DNA from: Magnetococcales bacterium
Lineage (GTDB): Bacteria > Pseudomonadota > Magnetococcia > Magnetococcales > UBA8363
Direction of reading: 5' to 3'
DNA: 64,000 nt
NCBI GenBank assembly: GCA_015228815.1
Contig: JADGCV010000009.1
Location: forward strand, 1 to 64,000
Part shown: piece by piece, positions 8,876-15,268 of the stretch
Position numbering within the stretch: the first letter of the stretch is position 1
Layout: each line of letters starts with the position of its first letter
Notes under the pieces: model-generated
What the model was told of the DNA's origin: nothing
Databases searched by the model: none
Seen by the model: the letters and a program-made list of their open reading frames with translations, nothing else
Position numbers and translations under genes: made by a program

Positions 8876-8920
8876 TGAATTCAATCGGGGATCATGAGGA
8901 TCCCTTACAGGAGCATGGCA

Positions 8921-9769
8921 ATGGCACTTGCAATCAATACCAACATGGCTTCCATTGGCGCCCAGAGACAACTGCAAAAATCGACCAGCGCCTTGGGCAA
9001 GACCTTCGAACGGCTTTCTTCGGGTCTGCGTATCAATCGGGCCGCCGACGATGCGGCGGGGATGTCCATCGGCACCCGAATGACGGCGCAGATTCGTGGC
9101 ACCACCCAGGCGATCCGCAATTCCAATGATGCGATCTCAGTGGTCCAGGTGGCCGAGGGGGCGTTGGAGGAGACCACCAATGCGTTGCAGCGGATTCGCG
9201 AGTTGGCGGTCCAGGGGGCCAACGATACCCTGATCGCCGGCGATCGCGAAGATCTGCAACAGGAAATCACGCAGCTGGTGTATGAGGTGCAGAGAATTTC
9301 GTCTCAGACCGAATTCAACAATCAACGGGTCGTCAATGGTTCGTTTGCCGCCAAGAAGTTTCATGTCGGTCCCGATGGCGCCCAGACGATTCAGGTGACG
9401 GTCAATGCCGCGAGCGTCAAGGCGCTCGGGGTCAACTCGACCAACGCCAGACTTTACAGCACCACGGCGACGGCGGCTCAGATGCAATCAATGGCCAATG
9501 GCCTGATCGGACGGGTCGATTCGGCACTGGATTCGGTTTCCGACATCCGCTCCAATCTTGGTTCCTACCAGAACCGGTTCGAGGCGGTCATCGCCAATCT
9601 CAGCAGCATTGTCGAAGCGACCCAATCGGCCCGGTCACGCATCATGGATGCCGACATCGCCACGGAAACCGCCAATCTGACGCGCAATGCAATCTTGCAG
9701 CAGGCGGGAACCGCGATCTTGGCCCAGGCCAATCAGCAACCCCAGATCGCCTTGCAGTTGTTGGGATAA
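8921..9769 (+). CDS. Flagellin 4 (type A)
   Basis: A 282-residue flagellin beginning [23 protein letters not shown] (8909-8913) is seven bases from the ATG at 8921 but only one from that at 8915, so 8921 is chosen. Its centre matches flagellin 1 (EFNNQRVVNGSFAAKK, VTVNAASVKALGVNSTNA), giving an A-B-B-A order over the four canonical genes. Conserved D0/D1 ends indicate a normal filament subunit. Confidence 0.97.
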   Translation: MALAINTNMASIGAQRQLQKSTSALGKTFERLSSGLRINRAADDAAGMSIGTRMTAQIRGTTQAIRNSNDAISVVQVAEGALEETTNALQRIRELAVQGANDTLIAGDREDLQQEITQLVYEVQRISSQTEFNNQRVVNGSFAAKKFHVGPDGAQTIQVTVNAASVKALGVNSTNARLYSTTATAAQMQSMANGLIGRVDSALDSVSDIRSNLGSYQNRFEAVIANLSSIVEATQSARSRIMDADIATETANLTRNAILQQAGTAILAQANQQPQIALQLLG

Positions 9770-9801
9770 GGGGCTGATCGGTTACCTTGACCAATGGGGC
9801 A

Positions 9802-9847
9802 GAGCTGACCCCGAACGAATGACAGGCTCACCTCCAGCCAGGGATGG
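9802..9847 (+). promoter_or_regulatory. Leader motif of divergent flagellin 5
   Basis: GAGCTG (9802-9807) pairs with CAGGCTC (9823-9829) if one G bulges; loop of 15 bases. After eight bases comes CCAGGGATGG (9838-9847), 45 bases before the ATG at 9893. The leader is kept although the protein it precedes has diverged strongly. Confidence 0.55.
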
Positions 9848-9892
9848 AACGTAGCGAACAAAAGGGAGATTCGCTTCCGGGAGGGTAGGATC

Positions 9893-10717
9893 ATGGTACT
9901 TGCGATTCATCGAAGCATTCCAGCCATGAATACCCAACGCAATGTTTTACGCATGTCCAGAGAGAAGGATGGGGTTGCATCACGGGTATCTTCAGGACTG
10001 GAACTCAAAAGGACGGTTGATGATCTTCAAGGGGTGTCGATTGGGATCGGGATGACGGCCCGTATTCGAGGCATCAACCAAACGATGCGCAATGTCAACG
10101 AGGCGGTTTCGCTGGTACAGGTTGCCCAGACGGCAATCGATGAAACGGCAACGGCATTGCAGACCATACGTGCGTTGGCGATTCAAGCCGCCAACGACAC
10201 CATGACCACCGATGAACGGTGGAATCTTCAGCATGGTGTACGACAATTGCTTGAGGAAATCGACCGTATCGCCCGGGAATCGGCGGACGAAGGTTTGGAA
10301 AGGGAACAGGTTGGATTGTTGCCGGTCACGGGTGATGGGAAGGATGGCGATGGGGAGATTCTCCAGGCCATCAAGGAGGCGATGGCCTCTTCGTTGTTGC
10401 GGATGGGACAGGCCATTCGTCAATCGACCCGGGACCGGGAGTATCCGGTGGTCAGCCACATCGACAAAATGTTGGATCTGGCGACCGACATCAGTACACG
10501 ATTGGATGGGTATCAGGACCAGGTCAACGAACTGATCGCCCATCTGGAGGAAGACAAGGCGAGCCGAGTGACGAATTTGGCGCACGATGGAGAAAAAAAC
10601 GAGTCGCGATGGACGGTTGAAGCGGTTCGGGATGCACTCATCGAGAATGCCGACGCGGCGATCCAGACTCAGGCCAATCAGGGTCCGAAACTGGTCCTTG
10701 AATTGTTGGACGGGTAG
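9893..10717 (+). CDS. Flagellin 5, strongly divergent flagellin-like protein
   Basis: A 274-residue protein that keeps the flagellin plan but has lost most invariant residues. The N-terminus LAIHRSIPAMNTQRNV parallels SINTNMAALNAQRQL, LELKRTVDDLQG replaces [28 protein letters not shown] parallels the D1 helix, and the end NQGPKLVLELLDG parallels [12 protein letters not shown]. The TEFNNQ and FHVGPDG centre is replaced by charged sequence with no similarity to the paralogues. It has its own leader and GGGAGG before the ATG, so it appears maintained. It could be a minor filament component, a hook-filament adaptor or a regulator; it could also be decaying. Confidence 0.8.
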   Translation: MVLAIHRSIPAMNTQRNVLRMSREKDGVASRVSSGLELKRTVDDLQGVSIGIGMTARIRGINQTMRNVNEAVSLVQVAQTAIDETATALQTIRALAIQAANDTMTTDERWNLQHGVRQLLEEIDRIARESADEGLEREQVGLLPVTGDGKDGDGEILQAIKEAMASSLLRMGQAIRQSTRDREYPVVSHIDKMLDLATDISTRLDGYQDQVNELIAHLEEDKASRVTNLAHDGEKNESRWTVEAVRDALIENADAAIQTQANQGPKLVLELLDG

Positions 10718-10743
10718 AAAAAAAGAGCCGACAACGGCCCAAT

Positions 10744-10780
10744 GGCGGCCTCTCCGATCTTCGGATCGCGAGGGGCCGCC
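10744..10780 (+). promoter_or_regulatory. Intercistronic hairpin with UUCG loop before flaG
   Basis: GGCGGCC (10744-10750) pairs with GGCCGCC (10774-10780) around an inner CGATC-TTCG-GATCG hairpin, a classical stable cUUCGg tetraloop. No U-run follows, so it is more likely a processing or stabilising hairpin than a terminator. It sits between flagellin 5 and flaG, just before the flaG ribosome site. Confidence 0.55.
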
Positions 10781-10796
10781 CGACAAGGAGAAATTC

Positions 10797-11183
10797 ATGG
10801 AGAGCAACAATGATACAGTCGTCAGGACGGAGAGAGAGAAGGTCGCTTCGATCATGAAACCCGTGGCGGGAAAGCTTCATCCGGGGATCGATCGGGGTGG
10901 TGGCTTCGATGCCGAGTTGGTTCGGGCGGAGGCCAGGGTGGAAAACAGGCTTTCGGTGGTGGAAAAGGATAATCTCAAGGGATTGGCCGATGAAATCACC
11001 CAGGCCTTGTCGGGGTTCAAGTCCTTGCGTCTGAGCATGGACCGGGAATTGAACCAGGTGGTGGTCCGGGTGATGGACGTCCGCAGCAATCATGTCCTGC
11101 GCCAGATCCCCGGGGAGCGGATGGTGGATCTGGTGAAACAAATGCGCGACCTGGAGGGGGTATTGTTGAAGGCGACCGCGTAA
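10797..11183 (+). CDS. flaG: FlaG family flagellar protein
   Basis: A 128-residue protein whose C-terminal half carries FlaG landmarks: LRLSMDRELNQVVVRVMD, then LRQIPGERMVDLVKQMRDLEG. FlaG proteins are small flagellin-linked factors that affect filament length. The longer upstream frame is a shadow; AAGGAG (10785-10790) is six bases before the ATG at 10797. It closes the flagellin array, as is common in bacteria, and is followed by a hairpin. Confidence 0.88.
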   Translation: MESNNDTVVRTEREKVASIMKPVAGKLHPGIDRGGGFDAELVRAEARVENRLSVVEKDNLKGLADEITQALSGFKSLRLSMDRELNQVVVRVMDVRSNHVLRQIPGERMVDLVKQMRDLEGVLLKATA

Positions 11184-11195
11184 AACCGGTGTGGC

Positions 11196-11224
11196 GCCGC
11201 CCGGATCGCAAGATTCCGGGCGGC
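11196..11224 (+). terminator. Hairpin after flaG
   Basis: GCCGCCCGGA (11196-11205) pairs with TCCGGGCGGC (11215-11224), a ten-base perfect stem, followed by only a weak T tract (ACTGTTTATGG). Probably the end of the flagellin-flaG transcription unit. Confidence 0.6.
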
Positions 11225-11267
11225 ACTGTTTATGGTGCTTTCAGCCAGGTTCAACGGTTCCTTGGGC

Positions 11268-11410
11268 AAACCTTCGGACCTTTTGTTTTAATTTTAGGTG
11301 TCTCGTCAAAACTTTAAATAATTTCATCCAAATTCTCGGACCTCTTGCTTGAGCCTTCAGCCCCTCCGTTCAAACCTTCGGGCCCCTTGTCCACACCTTC
11401 AGGCCCCCTA
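11268..11410. repeat. Degenerate 18-bp repeats in a gene-free gap
   Basis: The gap between flaG and uup (11184-11502) contains AAACCTTCGGACCTTTTG (11268-11285), AAATTCTCGGACCTCTTG (11330-11347), AAACCTTCGGGCCCCTTG (11372-11389) and ACACCTTCAGGCCCCCTA (11393-11410), with a partial unit GAGCCTTCAGCCCCTCC at 11351-11367. Unit spacing is irregular, so this is not a CRISPR array. I see nothing coding in the gap. Confidence 0.6.
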
Positions 11411-11502
11411 TCGATCATGAAAAGCCTGCAATCGGGATGTCCTTTTCTTTATGGCTTGTGATAACATGCCGGCGTTTCCTACCCACTTGTGACTGAAATC
11501 CC

Positions 11503-13323
11503 ATGGCCTGGATCAAAGCGAACGACCTGCACTTGAGTCTTGGAGGCGCTCCATTGTTGGATGGGGTCGATTTTTCGATCGAGGCGGGAGATCGGGTTTG
11601 TCTGATGGGCCGCAATGGGGTGGGAAAGAGTACCCTTCTGCGCCTTCTGGCTGGCGAACTCCTTCCCGACGGCGGTCGGATCTTGTTCGAGCCGGGGAGT
11701 CGGATCCGTTATTTGCCTCAGGAGGTTCCTTCCGGGTTGTCGGGAACGGTTTGGGACATCGTGGCCTCGGGGCTGGTTGCGTCGCAGGGAGAACACCTGG
11801 GAGCGGCTGATGGGTCGTTCGGGGAATGGAACGCCCCGGTACAGGTCGAGACCACCCTTTCACGGTTGGGCCTGGCGGGGGAAGAGCGGTTCATGGAGCT
11901 TTCGGGAGGGTTGAAGCGGCGGGTGCTTCTTGCCCGGGCCCTGGTGACTGCTCCCGATGTCCTGCTGCTCGACGAGCCGACCAACCACCTGGACATCGAG
12001 GCGATTGCCGGATTGGAAAAGCTGTTTGCCGGTTTTCATGGTTGCCTGGTGTTCGTTACCCACGACCGCATGTTCGCCGACACGGTGGCGACACGAATTT
12101 TCGAATTGGACCGAGGCATTCTGACCGACTGGCCTGGAAACCACGCCGAATATCTGCGCCGCCGTGAACTGCGATGGCAGGAGGAGGCGGAACGGATGGC
12201 CCGGTTCGACAAGAAATTGCAACGCGAGGAGGCGTGGATCCGCCAGGGAGTCAAGGCCCGCGGGACGCGCAACATGGGTCGGGTCCGGGCGCTGGAACGA
12301 TTGCGCGAGATGCGGCGGCAGCGTCGGGAACGGATGGGATCGGTACGGATGCGCATCGAGGAGGCGGAACAATCGGGAAAACGGGTCATCGAGGCGGAAC
12401 GGATTTCCTATCGCTGGAAGGACGTGCCCATCATCGACGATTTTTCGACCATCATTCAACGTGGCGATCGCGTTGGGATCATCGGTCCCAACGGTTGTGG
12501 CAAAAGTACCCTGCTCAATCTGCTCATGGGGCTTCTGATGCCGGCGACGGGGTGTGTCCGTCAGGGGACGCGGTTGGAAGTGGCCTATTTCGATCAGATG
12601 CGCGCTGCCCTCGACGAGGAACGATCGGTTGCCGACAATGTGGCCAACGGTCGGCAACAGGTCGAATATGGTGGCCGCAGTCGCCACATCATCGGCTATC
12701 TGGAGGAATTTCTTTTTTCTCCCGACCGTGCCCGAATGCCGGTCAAGGCGCTTTCGGGAGGGGAGCGCAATCGTCTGTTGCTGGCGCGGCTGTTTCTGCA
12801 ACCTGCCAACCTTCTGGTCATGGACGAACCGACCAATGACCTGGATGTGGAGACCCTGGAACTGCTCGAAGAGGTTGTGGGCGGGTTTGCCGGAACCCTG
12901 ATTCTGGTATCGCACGATCGCGCTTTTCTCAACAATGTCGTGACCTCGATCCTGGTTTTCGAAGGGGAGGGGAAAATCGGCGAATACGTGGGTGGTTATG
13001 ATGATTGGCTGGCCCAGCGTTCGCCGCCCCAAGTGGCGGAGGCCAGGGAGAAGCCGGCGGAAAAAAAACGCAAACCGGTGGAAGTGAACCGGATACGGCG
13101 AAAAAACATGGCCGAGCGCAAGGAACTGGCGGAAATTCCGGGACGGATCGAAACTCTGGAACAGGAACTGGCTCTTGTGCAGACGACCATGGCCGATCCC
13201 GCCTTCTACAGGAAGTCCCAGGGGAGGGAGGTCAACGATCTGCGCCAGCAGGAACAGCGGCTTGAACAATCCCTGGCCGAATTGTTTCAACGATGGGAAG
13301 CCTTGGAGGCCATTCCCGATTGA
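11503..13323 (+). CDS. uup: ABC-F ATPase Uup
   Basis: A 606-residue soluble tandem ABC protein. Domain 1: Walker A GRNGVGKST, signature LSGGLKRRVLLARAL, Walker B VLLLDEPTNHLD. Domain 2: GPNGCGKST, LSGGERNRLLLARL, LLVMDEPTNDLD. Between them is the charged ABC-F linker, and the last ~90 residues form a Lys/Glu-rich coiled coil (RKNMAERKELAEIPG), the Uup-type C-terminal domain. ABC-F proteins act at the ribosome, and Uup is also linked to transposon excision and DNA structures. No transmembrane segments. Its end lies 20 bases before the srkA start. Confidence 0.92.
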   Translation: MAWIKANDLHLSLGGAPLLDGVDFSIEAGDRVCLMGRNGVGKSTLLRLLAGELLPDGGRILFEPGSRIRYLPQEVPSGLSGTVWDIVASGLVASQGEHLGAADGSFGEWNAPVQVETTLSRLGLAGEERFMELSGGLKRRVLLARALVTAPDVLLLDEPTNHLDIEAIAGLEKLFAGFHGCLVFVTHDRMFADTVATRIFELDRGILTDWPGNHAEYLRRRELRWQEEAERMARFDKKLQREEAWIRQGVKARGTRNMGRVRALERLREMRRQRRERMGSVRMRIEEAEQSGKRVIEAERISYRWKDVPIIDDFSTIIQRGDRVGIIGPNGCGKSTLLNLLMGLLMPATGCVRQGTRLEVAYFDQMRAALDEERSVADNVANGRQQVEYGGRSRHIIGYLEEFLFSPDRARMPVKALSGGERNRLLLARLFLQPANLLVMDEPTNDLDVETLELLEEVVGGFAGTLILVSHDRAFLNNVVTSILVFEGEGKIGEYVGGYDDWLAQRSPPQVAEAREKPAEKKRKPVEVNRIRRKNMAERKELAEIPGRIETLEQELALVQTTMADPAFYRKSQGREVNDLRQQEQRLEQSLAELFQRWEALEAIPD

Positions 13324-13343
13324 ACGACGAGGGAGTCCGGGAG

Positions 13344-14339
13344 ATGAACGAGGATGCGCGGGAAGTTCCCTACAACGATTTGCGGCCCGATCTGATTCTG
13401 GATGCGGTCGAATCGGCGGGTTGGCGTTGTGACGGCCATTTGTTGGTGCTCAACAGCTATGAAAACCGGGTCTACCAGATTGGACTGGAAGATCATCCGC
13501 CCGTCGTGGTCAAGTTCTACCGTCCCGGGCGCTGGTCGGACGCGGCGATCATCGAGGAGCATCGGTTTTCCCGGGAACTGGCCGATCTGGAAATCGATGC
13601 CGTTGCCCCGTTTGCGGTCGGAGAAAGGACTTTGCACGAATATCGTGGTTTTCGTTTTGCGGTCTATCCGCGGCGTGGCGGACGGACGCCCGATCTGGAA
13701 AACCCGGATATTCTGGAACGGCTCGGGCGGTTTCTTGGGCGCATGCATGCCGCCGCGTCGGTGTGTTCCTTCGACCATCGGCCCGGTCTTGACGCCCGGT
13801 CTTTTGGTCTTGAACCTGGCCGTTATCTGATCGAGAGTGGTTGGGTCCCTTCCGCTTATTCCCAGGACTATCGGGAGGTTCTTGAGCGGTTATTGTTTCT
13901 GATCGATGCCGGGTTCGACCGGGCGGCGCCATGGCGTCCGATCCGTCTGCATGGTGATTGCCATGGTGGCAACATGTTATGGACCGATACCGGTCCCTGT
14001 TTTGTCGATTTCGATGATGCCCGCATGGGACCGGCGATCCAGGATTTGTGGATGTGTCTTTCGGGAGGTCGGGAGGAGCGGACGTTGCAACTGCAATCGC
14101 TTCTTTCCGGATATCGGCAGTTCCATGATTTTCAACCGCGGCAATTGCATCTGGTGGAACCGTTGCGTACCCTCAGGATGATCCACCATACCGCGTGGAT
14201 TGCGCGTCGTTGGCACGATCCTGCCTTTCCCTTGGCTTTTCCGTGGTTTGCCGAAGGGAGGTTCTGGGAGAATCATCTGTTGGCGCTGGGGGAGCAGATT
14301 CCACTGATGGAAGAACCGCCCCTGGAGGTGATGCAATAA
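13344..14339 (+). CDS. srkA: Stress response serine/threonine kinase SrkA (YihE/RdoA)
   Basis: A 331-residue protein of the aminoglycoside-phosphotransferase-like fold with the catalytic loop LHGDCHGGNMLW and the metal motif VDFDDARMGP. Early residues VLNSYENRVYQIG and VVKFYRPGRW match the nucleotide loop and lysine region of SrkA. Length agrees with E. coli SrkA (about 328). The kinase is linked to protection from stress-induced death. The open frame overlaps uup if started at 13293; the ATG at 13344 follows a GGGAG-type site. Repeat R2 follows immediately. Confidence 0.9.
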   Translation: MNEDAREVPYNDLRPDLILDAVESAGWRCDGHLLVLNSYENRVYQIGLEDHPPVVVKFYRPGRWSDAAIIEEHRFSRELADLEIDAVAPFAVGERTLHEYRGFRFAVYPRRGGRTPDLENPDILERLGRFLGRMHAAASVCSFDHRPGLDARSFGLEPGRYLIESGWVPSAYSQDYREVLERLLFLIDAGFDRAAPWRPIRLHGDCHGGNMLWTDTGPCFVDFDDARMGPAIQDLWMCLSGGREERTLQLQSLLSGYRQFHDFQPRQLHLVEPLRTLRMIHHTAWIARRWHDPAFPLAFPWFAEGRFWENHLLALGEQIPLMEEPPLEVMQ

Positions 14340-14341
14340 AA

Positions 14342-14408
14342 ATTATTGAAAGAAAAAAGGGGGCTTAAGGGATTGCCCCCAGACCCCTTTTTTCTTTCAA
14401 TAATTTTT
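14342..14408. repeat. Palindromic repeat core (copy R2)
   Basis: ATTATTGAAAGAAAAAAGGG, then GGGATTGCCCCC, then CCCCTTTTTTCTTTCAATAA form one large hairpin between srkA and aat. The outer arms seen in other copies are missing on the left; on the right the end-arm string AATCCTTGGCCCTG reappears at 14421-14434, inside the aat start region. Confidence 0.85.
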
Positions 14409-14416
14409 TCCCGAGA

Positions 14417-15130
14417 TTGCAATCCTTGGCCCTGTTTCTCCTTTCGGACGATCCCCGATTTCCCAGCGCCGACCTCGCCGAGGGCAACGGTCTTTTGGCC
14501 GTCGGCGGCGATTTGACTCCCCGACGTCTCCTCGCCGCCTATCGGGGCGGCATTTTCCCCTGGTTTTCCGAGGGTGATCCCCTGCTGTGGTGGAGCCCCG
14601 ATCCCCGTCTGGTCCTGAAACCGGAATGGTTGCACATTCCGCGCTCGCTCGCGAAAACCATCAGACGCAAAACATTTGCAATCACCTTCGACCACGCTTT
14701 CGGAGAAGTCATCACCGCATGCGCCAAGATCCGAAGATCGGGAGAATCGGGAACCTGGATCACCCGCGAAATGATCGACGCCTATCTGGCCCTGCACCGG
14801 TTGGGACATGCCCACTCGGTGGAGGCATGGACCGGAACCGGTGCATCGCGGACTCTGGCGGGAGGACTCTACGGCATCGTCCAGGGCGGATGTTTTTTTG
14901 GTGAATCCATGTTTCACCGTGTTCCCGACGCCTCCAAGGTGGCCTTCGTGACCCTGGTGCATCACCTTGCCGCCCAGGGGTTTACGCTGATTGATTGTCA
15001 GATGACGACCGATCATCTTCTGCGTTTCGGCGCCCGGGAAATCGCGCGCGCGCTTTTTTTGAAGATGTTGCGGGAAACACGGCACGATTCCATGCCCCCC
15101 GGTCCCTGGCATTCTTTTTCCAGACCTTGA
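14417..15130 (+). CDS. aat: Leucyl/phenylalanyl-tRNA-protein transferase
   Basis: A 237-residue Aat protein: NGLLAVGGDLTPRRLLAAY, GIFPWFSEGDPLLWWSPDPR, TWITREMIDAYLALHRLGHA, GGLYGIVQGGCFFGESMF and LIDCQMTTDHLLRFGA are all family signatures. Aat attaches Leu or Phe to N-terminal Arg/Lys of proteins, marking them for ClpAP under the N-end rule. There is no ATG at the right place: TTG at 14417, TTG at 14426 or CTG at 14432 are the only candidates that keep the family N-terminus, and no clear ribosome site precedes them. The first codons coincide with the repeat arm AATCCTTGGCCCTG, so the start may have been remodelled by repeat R2. Confidence 0.88.
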   Translation: MQSLALFLLSDDPRFPSADLAEGNGLLAVGGDLTPRRLLAAYRGGIFPWFSEGDPLLWWSPDPRLVLKPEWLHIPRSLAKTIRRKTFAITFDHAFGEVITACAKIRRSGESGTWITREMIDAYLALHRLGHAHSVEAWTGTGASRTLAGGLYGIVQGGCFFGESMFHRVPDASKVAFVTLVHHLAAQGFTLIDCQMTTDHLLRFGAREIARALFLKMLRETRHDSMPPGPWHSFSRP

Positions 15131-15268
15131 TCTTGTCTTTACTGTTGTTGGCCGCCAGACGACGAAAACATCTCCTTGCCGAACAATTCATCGCAGAATC
15201 ATGGCTTGTCTTTTGCATTGATCCCTCTTCGATAGCGCCTTGCCCAACCTCCTTTTCGAGGTGGATCA

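Noticed and set aside
11268-11410. CRISPR array
   Set aside because: Units are imperfect, spacers differ widely in length (3 to about 44 bases), and no cas genes are present.
11860-13290. 476-codon minus-strand ORF opposite uup
   Set aside because: Shadow of an unmistakable ABC-F gene.
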